Origin: Leisingera sp. ANG-M1
GTDB lineage: Bacteria; Pseudomonadota; Alphaproteobacteria; Rhodobacterales; Rhodobacteraceae
Direction: 5' to 3'
DNA length: 64,000 nucleotides
NCBI RefSeq assembly: GCF_000813745.1
Contig: NZ_JWLC01000005.1
Location: 1-64,000, forward strand
The notes below the pieces were generated by a model, which was given only the letters and a program-made list of their open reading frames with translations, did not search any database and was not told the DNA's origin. Positions 42,658 through 52,444 of the stretch are shown here, one piece after another. Position 1 is the first letter of the stretch, and every line of letters starts with the position of its first letter. The translations under genes were made by a program, and so were the position numbers.

Positions 42658-45600
42658 ATGACAAGCTCTCCCCGATTCATTCACCTGCGCACCCATACTG
42701 AGTACTCTTTGCTGGAGGGGGCGCTGCGGCTGAAGAAGCTGCCGGACCTGTGCAAGAAGCACGAAATGCCCGCGATTGCGGTCACCGACAGCAACAACCT
42801 GTTCTCGGCGCTGGAGTTTTCAGTGTCGGCAAGCGGTGCCGGGGTGCAGCCGATCATTGGCTGCCAAGTGGATCTGCGGTTTTTTGAACCGGCGCCGGGC
42901 GAGCGGCCCAAGCCGCCGGCGCCCTTGGTGCTGCTGGCGCAGAGCGAGGCGGGGTATGAGCATCTGATGAAGCTGAACTCCTGCCTGTATCTGCGGCAGG
43001 GGGGCGAGCTGCCTTATGTGACGCTGGAGGAACTGGAGGCGAATTCCGGCGATGTGATCTGCCTCAGCGGCGGGCCTGACGGGCCGGTGGGGCGCTTGCT
43101 GCAGATGGGCCAGCGCCCGGCGGCCGAGGCGCTGATGCAGCGGCTGAAGGCGATATTCCCGGACCGCCTCTATGTGGAGCTGCAGCGGCATCCGGGCGAG
43201 CACGGCCAGCCCGAGGCGGAGAAAGCAACCGAGCGCGGCCATGTGGAGATGGCCTATGCGATGGATCTGCCGCTGGTCGCCACCAATGACGTCTATTTCC
43301 CCAACACGGAAATGTACGAGGCCCATGACGCGATGATCTGCATCGCCGAAGGGGCCTATGTCGACCAGGTGGAGCCGCGCCGCCGCTTGACCGCGCAGCA
43401 TTATTTCAAAAGCCAGGAGGAAATGGTTGCGCTGTTTGCCGACCTGCCGGAGGCGATTGAGAATACGGTGGAGATCGCCAAGCGCTGCGCCTTTATGGCG
43501 TACCGGCGTGACCCGATTCTGCCGAAGTTCGCCGATGACGAAGTGGCGGAACTGCGCCGCATTGCCAACGACGGGCTGCAGCAGCGTCTGGCCGTGATCC
43601 CGCACGCGGTGAGCGTCGAGGAATACCAGGAACGGCTGGATTTTGAACTGGGCATCATCGAGGGGATGGGCTTTCCGGGCTACTTCCTGATCGTTGCCGA
43701 CTTTATCCAATGGGCCAAGGATCATGACATCCCGGTGGGGCCGGGGCGGGGCTCGGGTGCGGGCTCGCTGGTGGCTTATGCGTTGACCATCACCGACCTT
43801 GACCCGCTGCGCTACTCGCTGCTGTTTGAACGCTTCCTGAACCCGGAACGGGTGTCGATGCCCGACTTCGACATCGACTTCTGCATGGACCGCCGCGAAG
43901 AGGTGATCAAATACGTGCAGGAGAAATACGGCCGTGACAAGGTGGGCCAGATCATCACCTTTGGCGCGCTGCTGTCCAAGGCGGCGGTGCGCGACATGGG
44001 GCGGGTGCTGCAGATGCCCTATGGCCAGGTGGACCGGCTGTCTAAGCTGATCCCGGTCGAGGGCGTGAAGCCGATGTCCATCGTGGACTCGCTGAAGGAA
44101 GAGCCGCGGCTGCGCGAGGAGGCGGAGAATGAGGAAGTTGTTGATCGCCTTTTGAAATACGGCATGCAGGTCGAGGGCCTTCTGCGCTCGGCCGGTACTC
44201 ACGCGGCGGGCGTGGTGATTGGCGATAGGCCGCTGGACGCGCTGGTGCCGCTCTACCGCGATCCGCGTTCCGACATGCCCGCAACCCAATTCAACATGAA
44301 ATGGGTGGAACAGGCCGGGCTGGTGAAGTTCGACTTCCTTGGCCTCAAGACCCTGACCGTGATCCAGAACGCCATGGACCTGATCTTCCAGTCGGGCCGC
44401 GACCTGCATGTCGCCGAGGACGGCACCCAGCTCTATGAGCCGCCGGAAGGGGCGGAGAACCAGATCAACGCCATTCCACTGGATGATAAGGTCACCTACG
44501 ACCTCTATTCCCGGGCCAAGACGGTGGCGGTGTTCCAGGTGGAATCCACCGGCATGATGGATGCGCTGAAGCGTATGAAGCCGACCTGTATCGAGGACAT
44601 CGTGGCGCTGGTGGCGCTCTACCGTCCCGGCCCGATGGAGAACATCCCGGTCTACTGCGAGGTGAAGAACGGGATGCGCGAGATCACCTCGGTGCACCCC
44701 CTCATCGACCACATCCTGGAGGAAACCCAGGGCATCATCGTCTACCAGGAACAAGTGATGCAGATCGCCCAGGTGATGGCGAACTATACCCTTGGCGGTG
44801 CGGATCTGCTGCGCCGGGCGATGGGTAAGAAGATCAAGGAGGCGATGGACGCCGAACGCCCGAAATTCGAGAAAGGCGCGGCGGAAAACGGGGTCGACAA
44901 GAAGAAAGCCTCCGAGGTTTTCGACCTGCTGGAGAAATTCGCCAACTACGGCTTCAACAAGTCCCACGCGGCGGCCTATGCGGTGGTGTCCTATCAGACC
45001 GGCTGGCTCAAGGCGAACCACCCGGTGGAGTTCATGGCCGGGGTCATGAACTGCGATATCCATCTGACCGACAAGCTGGCGATCTACTTCGAAGAGGTGA
45101 AGAAGGGGCTGAAGCTGAAATACGTGCCGCCCTGCGTCAACCGCTCGATGGCGACGTTCAATGTGGTCAAGGGTGAGCTGGTCTACGCGCTGGGCGCGCT
45201 GAAGAACGTCGGCGTCGACGTGATGAGGCTGGTAACAGAGGCGCGCAATGAGGACGGCAATGAACGGGTCTTTGTGAACCTCTTCGACTTTGCCCGCCGG
45301 GTGAACCTGAAGAAGGTCGGCAAGCGGCCGCTGGAGATGATGGCGCGGGCAGGGGCGTTCGACCAGCTCGACCAGAACCGCCGCCGGGTGTTTGAAAGCC
45401 TTGGCGCGCTGGTGGATTACTCTGCAGCCGTGCATGACCAGCGCGCCTCCAGCCAGGTGTCGCTGTTCGGCGAGGCGGGCGAGGACCTGCCCGAGCCGCG
45501 GCTGCCTTCGGTGCCTGACTGGCTGCCGGCCGAGCGCCTCAGCGAGGAATTCAAAGCGATCGGCTTTTACCTGTCGGGCCACCCGCTGGACGACTACATG

Positions 45601-46170
45601 CCCGCGCTGAAGCGCAAGGATGTGATGACGCTGGACGAGGTGACCGCCAAGGCCGAGCGCGGCGCCTGCATTGCCAAGATGGCCGGCGTGGTGGCCGGGC
45701 GTCAGGAGCGTAAGTCGGCCCGTGGCAACCGCTTTGCCTTTGCCCAGCTGTCGGACCCCTCCGGCGCCTTTGAGGTGACGCTGTTCTCTGAGGTGCTGGA
45801 GAAATCCCGCGAGTATCTGGAGACCGGCTCCAAGGTGGTGATCACCGCCGAGGCGACGATGGAGAGCGACCAGCTGAAGCTGCTGGTGCGCTCGGTTGGT
45901 CCGGTGGATTCCGCCATTGCCGATGCCGGGCGCAGTTCCCTGCGGGTCTATGTGAGTGACGCCGCAGCCGTGGGCACCGTGGCCCAAGTGCTGGAGGACG
46001 CCAAATCCGCCGCCCGCAATGCATCGCGCGGCGAGGTCTACATGTACCTGCAGGACCCGGCGCTGCCCGGCGATGTGGAGATGGACCTGGGCCAAGCCTT
46101 CCCGATCAACCCGCAGATCAAGGGCGCCCTGAAGTCGCTGGAAGGCGTGCTGGATGTGGAGGAGATTTAA
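42658..46170 (+). CDS. dnaE: DNA polymerase III subunit alpha
   Basis: An 1170-residue replicative polymerase of DnaE1 type. The PHP domain is at the N-terminus (FIHLRTHTEYSLLEGALRLK), the polymerase core holds GPGRGSGAGSLVAY and the catalytic Asp pair in MPDFDIDFCMDRRE, followed by the helix-hairpin-helix and OB-fold (AKMAGVVAGRQERKSARGNR) regions. Length and order are those of DnaE1. The first His of the usual PHP metal site is retained in the start (LRTHTEYSL). It is a single gene; the following gene has very different base composition. Confidence 0.97.
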   Translation: MTSSPRFIHLRTHTEYSLLEGALRLKKLPDLCKKHEMPAIAVTDSNNLFSALEFSVSASGAGVQPIIGCQVDLRFFEPAPGERPKPPAPLVLLAQSEAGYEHLMKLNSCLYLRQGGELPYVTLEELEANSGDVICLSGGPDGPVGRLLQMGQRPAAEALMQRLKAIFPDRLYVELQRHPGEHGQPEAEKATERGHVEMAYAMDLPLVATNDVYFPNTEMYEAHDAMICIAEGAYVDQVEPRRRLTAQHYFKSQEEMVALFADLPEAIENTVEIAKRCAFMAYRRDPILPKFADDEVAELRRIANDGLQQRLAVIPHAVSVEEYQERLDFELGIIEGMGFPGYFLIVADFIQWAKDHDIPVGPGRGSGAGSLVAYALTITDLDPLRYSLLFERFLNPERVSMPDFDIDFCMDRREEVIKYVQEKYGRDKVGQIITFGALLSKAAVRDMGRVLQMPYGQVDRLSKLIPVEGVKPMSIVDSLKEEPRLREEAENEEVVDRLLKYGMQVEGLLRSAGTHAAGVVIGDRPLDALVPLYRDPRSDMPATQFNMKWVEQAGLVKFDFLGLKTLTVIQNAMDLIFQSGRDLHVAEDGTQLYEPPEGAENQINAIPLDDKVTYDLYSRAKTVAVFQVESTGMMDALKRMKPTCIEDIVALVALYRPGPMENIPVYCEVKNGMREITSVHPLIDHILEETQGIIVYQEQVMQIAQVMANYTLGGADLLRRAMGKKIKEAMDAERPKFEKGAAENGVDKKKASEVFDLLEKFANYGFNKSHAAAYAVVSYQTGWLKANHPVEFMAGVMNCDIHLTDKLAIYFEEVKKGLKLKYVPPCVNRSMATFNVVKGELVYALGALKNVGVDVMRLVTEARNEDGNERVFVNLFDFARRVNLKKVGKRPLEMMARAGAFDQLDQNRRRVFESLGALVDYSAAVHDQRASSQVSLFGEAGEDLPEPRLPSVPDWLPAERLSEEFKAIGFYLSGHPLDDYMPALKRKDVMTLDEVTAKAERGACIAKMAGVVAGRQERKSARGNRFAFAQLSDPSGAFEVTLFSEVLEKSREYLETGSKVVITAEATMESDQLKLLVRSVGPVDSAIADAGRSSLRVYVSDAAAVGTVAQVLEDAKSAARNASRGEVYMYLQDPALPGDVEMDLGQAFPINPQIKGALKSLEGVLDVEEI

Positions 46171-46221
46171 GTTGAGCTCTCAAATCTGCATTAAGGATTT
46201 ATAGAAGTAAGGTTCAGAACT

Positions 46222-47031
46222 TTGATTAGATTTATTTGTGCAGCCTTGGCCGCATTTTTTGCAACGCAATCTGTTTCTCAGGGGCTTTCGACCGACTATT
46301 CGATCCCAACGACCAGGTATATTAAAGATGCCCAAGGCACCTTGACTTTAACGCGATGGGAAGATGCTGGAATCAAGCTGGATATTGTAGGAGACACTTC
46401 ATCCGAAACGGCATTCTCTACTGCATCGTACCTCAAAACCTTGTCAAACTTTGCCGAAACAAACCTCGAATTGGTTGGCCGTGCCGAAGACTGGTTCGCT
46501 CCGCGATCGGAGATTTCAGCGGAGGCTAATTATGTTGTGTTGTTTGGAGATCTGTCTTCCATAAAACAGCCCGACGGTTCACTCCTGCGGCGTCAGAATA
46601 TTGGGCATTCAATTGATAATGCTTCGAGAGATATTCGTTCGATATTTGACGAGGGGCTGACCCATCTGGGGGCTGGTTGTTATGGCAAATGGAGTGCAAG
46701 CAAAGAGAATGTACTTCGCGCTTTCGTCACCGTCGTAGATAGCAGTCAACCGTCAAATATTCAGCGGGGATGTTTAGGCTATAGCCTAGTGGCGTCGTTG
46801 GGTGTTTTTTATATTACGACAAAGTTTGAGTTTGATATGCCCAAGTATGGTGGCAAGCAGAACCGGCCTGACTTTTCGAATGACAGTGAGATAATTATGC
46901 TTCTTCAATTGTCTGCCTACTGCCGGGAGGTCATGGCCAGTGATTCCTTGCAGTGCCCCGCAGATCTGTATGGGTCGATGTTGAAGTATTATGAAGAACT
47001 GAAATCGGCGGACGCGGTGTCTACCCGTTAA
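46222..47031 (+). CDS. exported protein, divergent DUF2927-like
   Basis: A 269-residue protein starting at TTG, preceded by AAGG, with signal peptide IRFICAALAAFFATQSVSQ. The order TRWEDAGIKLDIVG, a Cys/Gly-containing segment RGCLGYSLVASLG and FSNDSEIIMLLQLSAYCREV resembles the DUF2927 pattern (RW-G-V at the start, IHEE-AQ-LG and NDD-EF-LLT-HD later), but the match is distant and judged by eye only. GC content is near 47%, far below its neighbours, and codon use includes many T- and A-ending codons, which suggests horizontal acquisition. Confidence 0.65.
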   Translation: MIRFICAALAAFFATQSVSQGLSTDYSIPTTRYIKDAQGTLTLTRWEDAGIKLDIVGDTSSETAFSTASYLKTLSNFAETNLELVGRAEDWFAPRSEISAEANYVVLFGDLSSIKQPDGSLLRRQNIGHSIDNASRDIRSIFDEGLTHLGAGCYGKWSASKENVLRAFVTVVDSSQPSNIQRGCLGYSLVASLGVFYITTKFEFDMPKYGGKQNRPDFSNDSEIIMLLQLSAYCREVMASDSLQCPADLYGSMLKYYEELKSADAVSTR

Positions 47032-47077
47032 GATTTGAGGATCGGCCCGGAACAACGGCGCGGAGCGCCCCGGGCCT

Positions 47078-47105
47078 GCGGCAGCCTATTCGGGCGGGCT
47101 GCCGC
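47078..47105. repeat. inverted repeat after the DUF2927-like gene
   Basis: GCGGCAGCC, a ten-base loop and GGCTGCCGC. It may end the upstream transcript, although no T-run follows. Confidence 0.4.
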
Positions 47106-47227
47106 AATAGTGAGGCAATGCGCTCCGCCAGAGACGTTCTACGGACTTGGCCGGAAAAAAACTGCTCCGAACATCCGCTGAAGCGCCATCCCACGGGCTG
47201 CCGCAGGCCCATTACTGAGGGGGAGAG

Positions 47228-47851
47228 TCAGGCCTCCTTGGGCACCGGCAGCTTGGCGACGTCTTTCAGCAGGCGGATGGCCTCCTTAATTTCCAGCCGC
47301 AGGGTCTTCACCACTTTCTTCAGCATCCCCTTCACCTTCTTCACGCCGCCCAGGATCGTGGTCAGCTCCTTGATCCAGCCAAAGACGATCTGCAGCACCG
47401 AGGCAAAGCGGTTCAGGATCGACAGCGCGGTGTCGAGCACGCCGATCTGCTCCCAGATCTCCTGCACCCAGCCCCAGACCTGGCGGAACATCTCGACGTA
47501 TTTGCGGACCACGGTTTTCAGCACCCGGACCAGGCGGGAGCGGTCGGTGTTCTTGCGGATTGTGTCGAGGATGCGCTGGCCCAGCTTGATCATGCTCTTC
47601 AGCATCTGCTCCACCCGGTCCAGCAGATTGAGCACCGTCTGCCCGGCGGAGGTGACCTGCGAGACCGCCTTCTTGCCGGCGGTTTTGGCGATGGACTTGG
47701 CCGCCGAGAGCATTTTCTTCATGAACTTGCGCAGCGGCATCAGCAGCGAGCGGACGCGCTTCCAGACCTTCTTGAGGTAAAAGATCACCCGCGCATGCAG
47801 TTTGCTGACGCCCTTTTCGACGAACTCCACCGGGTCGTTGGACGGTGCCAT
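47228..47851 (-). CDS. basic amphipathic-helix protein of unknown function
   Basis: A 207-residue protein starting seven bases after GGGGGA. It is almost entirely helical with many Lys and Arg and regular hydrophobic spacing (YLKKVWKRVRSLLMPLRKFM; VLNLLDRVEQMLKSMIKLGQ; VVKTLRLEIKEAIRLL), and a central aromatic stretch (MFRQVWGWVQEIWEQIG). No signal peptide. Such a helix-bundle could sit on membranes or nucleic acid, or resemble a phasin-type coat, but no family is recognised. It shares the strand with slyX, with 98 bases between. Confidence 0.7.
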   Translation of the reverse strand: MAPSNDPVEFVEKGVSKLHARVIFYLKKVWKRVRSLLMPLRKFMKKMLSAAKSIAKTAGKKAVSQVTSAGQTVLNLLDRVEQMLKSMIKLGQRILDTIRKNTDRSRLVRVLKTVVRKYVEMFRQVWGWVQEIWEQIGVLDTALSILNRFASVLQIVFGWIKELTTILGGVKKVKGMLKKVVKTLRLEIKEAIRLLKDVAKLPVPKEA

Positions 47852-47949
47852 GGCCGTGTCCCCCAATCACTTGTCACAAAATACCTGAGTGACAGCCTGC
47901 GCGGGGCGGGCGTTTGGATCAAGGAAAACTATGGTGCCCGGTGCGGGCG

Positions 47950-48144
47950 TCAGTAATGCGGCGGGCGTTCGTCGGCAAAGACCACGCCGCCGCCGCCGTC
48001 CTGCTGGCGCTCGGCTTCGCGCTGCATCAGCATGGCGACGCGGCGGGTCAGCAGGTCGATCTCCTGCTGCTGGCGGGCAATCACGTCGCTCATTTCGTCC
48101 ACGCTGCGGGTCAGATGGGCGATTTGCTCTTCCAGATGCTGCAT
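47950..48144 (-). CDS. slyX: SlyX family protein
   Basis: A 64-residue coiled-coil protein with the SlyX pattern: LEEQIAHLTRSVDEMSDVIA at the start, heptads of Leu/Ile, and the family's C-terminal ERPPHY. GGAGA precedes the ATG; the longer frame upstream is not translated. Its function in the cell is not established in any species. Confidence 0.88.
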   Translation of the reverse strand: MQHLEEQIAHLTRSVDEMSDVIARQQQEIDLLTRRVAMLMQREAERQQDGGGGVVFADERPPHY

Positions 48145-48402
48145 GGGGTGTCTCCTGTGCGTGCGGCTTTGACATAGTGCCATCGCGGCCCTGGGTCCAT
48201 GGGGCGGCTGTTGCAGACGCAGGTTTTCTTGCAAAAACCTGCGGGCCTCCGGCGGGGATATTTAAAGCCAGAAGAAGGAGCGAATGCCGTGGTGTTTTCC
48301 CAGAGGTGCGGCGCTGGGCAGCGGCGGCTCTGTCTTGCCGTTGTGACCCGCTTCCGTTAGACCGCCACGCGAGTGAAACCGCTACCCGTGAGGAGGCCTC
48401 AG

Positions 48403-49890
48403 ATGGCCAAAGTGAAGAAACAGCCCCGCCCCAAGGCGCAGACGCCGAAGGGGTTCCGTGACTATTTCGGTGCGGAGGTGACCCAGCGCAGCGAGATGCT
48501 GCGGGCCATCGCGGGTGTGTATCATCATTACGGGTTCGAGGCGCTGGAAAGTTCGGCGGTGGAAACCGTTGAAGCGCTGGGCAAATTCCTGCCCGATGTG
48601 GACCGCCCGAACGAGGGTGTGTTTGCCTGGCAGGAGACTGAGGACGACGGCAATGGCGACTGGATGGCGCTGCGCTATGACCTGACGGCGCCCTTGGCGC
48701 GGGTCTATGCCCAGCACCGCAACGATTTGCCGACGCCTTACCGCCGCTATGCGATGGGGCCGGTCTGGCGCAACGAGAAGCCGGGACCGGGGCGCTTCCG
48801 CCAGTTCTATCAGTGCGATGCGGATACCGTGGGTACCGCTTCGATGGCTGCTGACGCGGAGATCTGCGCGATGCTGTCCGACACGCTGGAAACCGTCGGC
48901 ATCCCGCGCGGCGATTACCTGGTGCGGGTCAACAACCGCAAAGTCTTGAATGGCGTGCTTGAAGTCATGGGGCTTGGCGAGGACCAGGCGGCCAAAGACA
49001 ATGTTCTGCGCACCATCGACAAATTTGATAAGGTCGGCGAAAGCGGTGTGCGCGAACTGCTCGGCAAGGGGCGCCTGGATGCGTCTGGCGCATATATTGA
49101 TGGCGTTGGCCTGAGCGACGATCAGGCGGCGCCGGTGCTGGCCTTCCTGACCTCCAAGGCGGCAGATGCGGCGGGCACTATCTCGAACCTGCGTGCGGCT
49201 GTAGGCGACAGCAAGGTGGGCCAGGAGGGCATTGCCGAGCTGGAGCAGATCGGCGAGCTGCTGGCTGCGGGCGGCTATGGCAAGGACCGGATTGAAATTG
49301 ATCCTTCTGTCGTGCGCGGGCTTGGCTATTACACCGGGCCGGTGTTTGAGGCGGAGCTGACCTTTGAGATCCTGGACGAGAAGGGCCGCAAGCGGCAGTT
49401 CGGATCGGTCTCGGGCGGCGGGCGCTATGATGGCTTGGTGAAGCGTTTCACCGGGCAGGAAGTGCCTGCGGTGGGTGTGTCGGTCGGTGTCGACCGGCTG
49501 CTGGCGGCGCTGCATGCCAAGGGGCGCTTGAGCGCTGAGGCGACTGGTCCCGTGGTTGTGACCGTGATGGACCGGGACCGGATGGCGGATTATCAGGCGA
49601 TGGTGGCCGAGCTGCGCAATGCGGGCATCCGGGCCGAGGTCTATCTGGGCAACCCCAAGAACTTCGGCAACCAGCTGAAATATGCGGACAAGCGGAACTC
49701 TCCGGTCGCCGTGATTGAGGGCGGCGACGAGAAAGCCAACGGCGTGGTGCAGATCAAGGACTTGATCCTGGGCGCCAAGATCGCCGAAAGCGCGACGCTG
49801 GAAGAGTGGAAAGAACGCCCCAGCCAGTTTGAGGTGCCGCGCACTGAACTGGTTGCCAAGGTGCGCGAAATCCTGGACGGGCAGGGCTGA
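48403..49890 (+). CDS. hisS: histidyl-tRNA synthetase
   Basis: A 495-residue class II synthetase that charges tRNA-His. The motifs seen are [13 protein letters not shown] at the start, motif 2 [17 protein letters not shown], the histidine loop [13 protein letters not shown], and motif 3 [12 protein letters not shown] with [14 protein letters not shown]. The ATG chosen follows GAGGAGG; a frame ten codons longer has no site. It is the first gene of hisS-hisZ-hisG. Rhodobacterales belong to the group with an unusual HisRS that does not require the extra G at position -1 of tRNA-His; that is family knowledge, not tested here. Confidence 0.96.
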   Translation: MAKVKKQPRPKAQTPKGFRDYFGAEVTQRSEMLRAIAGVYHHYGFEALESSAVETVEALGKFLPDVDRPNEGVFAWQETEDDGNGDWMALRYDLTAPLARVYAQHRNDLPTPYRRYAMGPVWRNEKPGPGRFRQFYQCDADTVGTASMAADAEICAMLSDTLETVGIPRGDYLVRVNNRKVLNGVLEVMGLGEDQAAKDNVLRTIDKFDKVGESGVRELLGKGRLDASGAYIDGVGLSDDQAAPVLAFLTSKAADAAGTISNLRAAVGDSKVGQEGIAELEQIGELLAAGGYGKDRIEIDPSVVRGLGYYTGPVFEAELTFEILDEKGRKRQFGSVSGGGRYDGLVKRFTGQEVPAVGVSVGVDRLLAALHAKGRLSAEATGPVVVTVMDRDRMADYQAMVAELRNAGIRAEVYLGNPKNFGNQLKYADKRNSPVAVIEGGDEKANGVVQIKDLILGAKIAESATLEEWKERPSQFEVPRTELVAKVREILDGQG

Positions 49891-49892
49891 TC

Positions 49893-50981
49893 ATGGCGCT
49901 TCGTTCTGACATTCAGGCCCGCGCAGCAATGCTGCGGGTCCGCTTCGAGGCCGCGGGCGGGCAGGTGGTGGATACGCCTTTGCTGCAGCCGGCGGGCACT
50001 TTGCTGGATCTGTACGGCGAAGACATCCGTGCCCGCGCCTATGTGACCACCGATGCGCTGCGCGGCGAGCAGATGCTGCGCCCGGATTTCACCGTGCCGG
50101 TGGTGGAGGCGCATATGCGCCATGGCGCCGAGCCGGCACGTTATACCTACTCGGGCGAGGTGTTCCGCCGCCAGGAAATGGATCCGGACCGGCCGAATGA
50201 ATACCTGCAGGTCGGTTATGAGGTGTTTGAGCGCGACGATCCTGCCGCTGCGGATGCCGAGGTTTTCTCGCTCTTTGCCTTGCAGGTGCGCGGGCTGCCC
50301 TTGCGGGCGGCGACCGGCGACATCGGCATTCTGATGGCGGCAGTTCAGGGTCTGAACACCACGGGGAAGCGCAAGGCGGCGCTGATGCGCCATATCTGGC
50401 GGCCGCGGCGGTTCCGTGCCTTGCTGGACCGGTTTGCGGGCCGGGCGCCGCTGCCCGAAAGCCGCAAGAAGCTGCTGGAGACTGAGGGCGATCTGACCGG
50501 GTCTGCGGTGGAGATCGGCAAGCGCCGGGCGTCGGAAGTGCAGGCGCGCATTGAAGCGCTGCGCGAGGATGCCAAGGCGCCGCCGATTGCCGAGAATGAG
50601 CTGCTGGCGCTGGAGGCGCTGATGGCTGTGCGCGAGACCGTGCCCTTTGCCACTGAACAGATGCGCGACATCGCGGTGGATCTGCCGCAGATCAACCCGG
50701 CGCTGGACCGGCTGGATGCGCGCACCGCGGCGATGAAGGCGCGCGGTGTGGATGTCGAGAACCTGGACTTCGAAGCCTCTTACGGGCGCACCTCGATGGA
50801 ATACTACGATGGGTTTGTCTTTGGCTTCTATGCCGAAGCACGCCCGGACCTGACACCGGTTGCGAGCGGCGGACGCTATGATGCGCTGACCCGGCAGCTG
50901 GGAGACGGCGAAGAGATCCCAGCCGTGGGGGGCGTCATCCGTCCCGACCTGATGCTGCAGCTTGAGGAGGCCCGGGCATGA
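49893..50981 (+). CDS. hisZ: ATP phosphoribosyltransferase regulatory subunit HisZ
   Basis: A 362-residue HisRS paralogue that lacks charging activity but regulates HisG. The class II fold is seen as YGEDIRARAYVTTDALRGEQ, LRPDFTVPVVEAHMRHG, YSGEVFRRQEMDPDRPNEYL and ASGGRYDALTRQLG. It starts two bases after the hisS stop and overlaps hisG as ATGA. Together HisZ and the short HisG form the octameric first enzyme of histidine synthesis. Confidence 0.95.
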   Translation: MALRSDIQARAAMLRVRFEAAGGQVVDTPLLQPAGTLLDLYGEDIRARAYVTTDALRGEQMLRPDFTVPVVEAHMRHGAEPARYTYSGEVFRRQEMDPDRPNEYLQVGYEVFERDDPAAADAEVFSLFALQVRGLPLRAATGDIGILMAAVQGLNTTGKRKAALMRHIWRPRRFRALLDRFAGRAPLPESRKKLLETEGDLTGSAVEIGKRRASEVQARIEALREDAKAPPIAENELLALEALMAVRETVPFATEQMRDIAVDLPQINPALDRLDARTAAMKARGVDVENLDFEASYGRTSMEYYDGFVFGFYAEARPDLTPVASGGRYDALTRQLGDGEEIPAVGGVIRPDLMLQLEEARA

Positions 50982-51676
50982 CCTTGAAGCTGGGGGTGCC
51001 GTCCAAGGGGCGGCTGATGGAGAAGACCTTTGATTGGTTCGCCAAGCGCAGCGTGACCCTGTCGCGCACCGGCTCTGACCGGGAATATGCCGGCGCAGTC
51101 GAAGGCGTGTCGAACATGGAGCTGGTGCTGCTGTCCGCCGGAGAGATCCCGCGCGAGCTGGCAGCGGGGCGGATCCATCTGGGCGTCACCGGCACCGATC
51201 TGGTGCAGGAGAAGCTGCCGCGCTTCGAGCAGCAGGTGGAAGGCCTGGCAGAGATGGGCTTTGGCCATGCCGACCTGATCCTGGCGGTGCCGCAGTTCTG
51301 GATCGATGTGGATACGCTGGACGATCTGGATGCGGCAGCTTCGGCCTTCCGTGTGCAGCACGGCCACCGCCTGCGGATCGCAACCAAGTACCACCGGCTG
51401 GTGCGGGAGTTCCTGACCGATGCCGGGGTGGCGGATTACCAGCTGGTCGACAGCCAGGGCGCCACTGAGGGCACGGTGAAAAACGAGACCGCCGAAATGG
51501 TGGCCGATATCACTTCGACCGGCGAAACGCTGCGCGCCAACCACCTGAAACTGTTGAGCGACGGTCTGGTGCTGAAGTCTCAGGCAACCCTGTGGCGCAG
51601 CCGGGTGGCGAAATACGCAGCGGATGAAAAGGCGGCGCTGAACACGCTGCTGGACCTGCTGGAAGGCAAGAAGTAA
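50978..51676 (+). CDS. hisG: ATP phosphoribosyltransferase, short form
   Basis: A 232-residue catalytic subunit (LKLGVPSKGRLMEKTFDWFA; IHLGVTGTDLVQEKLPRFEQ; RIATKYHRLVREFL; TGETLRANHLKLL). It lacks the C-terminal regulatory domain of the long form, so it depends on HisZ, encoded just upstream. It joins ATP and phosphoribosyl pyrophosphate in the first step of histidine synthesis. Confidence 0.95.
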   Translation: MTLKLGVPSKGRLMEKTFDWFAKRSVTLSRTGSDREYAGAVEGVSNMELVLLSAGEIPRELAAGRIHLGVTGTDLVQEKLPRFEQQVEGLAEMGFGHADLILAVPQFWIDVDTLDDLDAAASAFRVQHGHRLRIATKYHRLVREFLTDAGVADYQLVDSQGATEGTVKNETAEMVADITSTGETLRANHLKLLSDGLVLKSQATLWRSRVAKYAADEKAALNTLLDLLEGKK

Positions 51677-51680
51677 GCGA

Positions 51681-51756
51681 AGCCGCCCGCGCGCCAGCGC
51701 GGGCCGCGCCCAACGCCTTCCGGGGCATCTTTGATGCCTCTGAAGGGGGCGGGAGC
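51681..51756 (-). repeat. dispersed repeat, family A, copy 4 (inverted)
   Basis: Read on the minus strand: GCTCCCGCCCCCTTCAGAGG, GCATCAAAGATGC hairpin, CCCGGAAGGCGTTGGGCGC, then a GC hairpin GGCCCGCGC-TGGC-GCGCGGGC. It follows the hisG stop by 4 bases and may act as its transcript end. Confidence 0.7.
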
Positions 51757-51783
51757 GGTGCCCTTGCTGGCTGCTGCGGAAGC

Positions 51784-52275
51784 TTAGGTCAGGGTGTTCC
51801 CGTCCGTCAGTTCTTCCAGCAGAAAGCTCATCAGCTGGTTTTTTCCCGACAGCCCGGATTTGGCATAGATGGAATGGGTTTGCGCCTTGACGGTGCCGAT
51901 GGCCGAATTGCGGATCTCCGCGATTTCGGCGTTGGAGCAGCCCTTGAGCACCAGCCTGGCCACTTCACGCTCCGACCTGGTGAGCTCCCAGGTGTCGTAA
52001 TGTGCTTCCAGAAGCTTGTTGAATGAGCCGGATGCAGCCTTGAGTTTCTCGGCCATCGAATCGGCCGCCTGCCGCATGGCGCGGACTTCCACGCTCAGGA
52101 ACCCCACGGCGCAAAGAAGGCCTCCGGTGACCAGAAGCTCCAGAAAATGGTAGCTCTCCCAATCTTCCCACCACTCAGGCTCGGCAAATTCGATTGCCCC
52201 TTCGATCAGCATAAGAACCGCACAGACGGCAATGATCAGGAAAGCCGTCTTTACCTTGCTGCCATTGTTCATCAT
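51784..52275 (-). CDS. membrane-anchored LuxR-type transcriptional regulator
   Basis: A 163-residue protein. Two membrane helices lie at about 8-27 (VKTAFLIIAVCAVLMLIEGA) and 45-64 (LELLVTGGLLCAVGFLSVEV); a short coiled segment follows (MRQAADSMAEKLKAASGSFN), then a C-terminal LuxR helix-turn-helix (LTRSEREVARLVLKGCSNAE, IRNSAIGTVKAQTHSIYAKS). There is no receiver or autoinducer domain. It lies 169 bases after the stop of the giant RTX gene on the same strand, so it may regulate it; this is only positional inference. Confidence 0.88.
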   Translation of the reverse strand: MMNNGSKVKTAFLIIAVCAVLMLIEGAIEFAEPEWWEDWESYHFLELLVTGGLLCAVGFLSVEVRAMRQAADSMAEKLKAASGSFNKLLEAHYDTWELTRSEREVARLVLKGCSNAEIAEIRNSAIGTVKAQTHSIYAKSGLSGKNQLMSFLLEELTDGNTLT

Positions 52276-52444
52276 CTGCAGTTCTTCTCAGCTCCCACGC
52301 GCGGCCAGCCGGCAGCACGCCGGAGATGAGTCTAATACACATCCCTGCTGCCTGGCCGCAATCGGAACTCACGGAAAAATGCGCAGATAGCGCACATCTT
52401 TTGCAAACCCGCTGGGGGGGGTGCAGGGAGCGGCGGGGCGGGGA

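Noticed and set aside
42820-46095. 1091-codon open frame on the minus strand
   Set aside because: Antisense shadow of dnaE; the product is His/Leu/Arg-rich with no recognisable domain.
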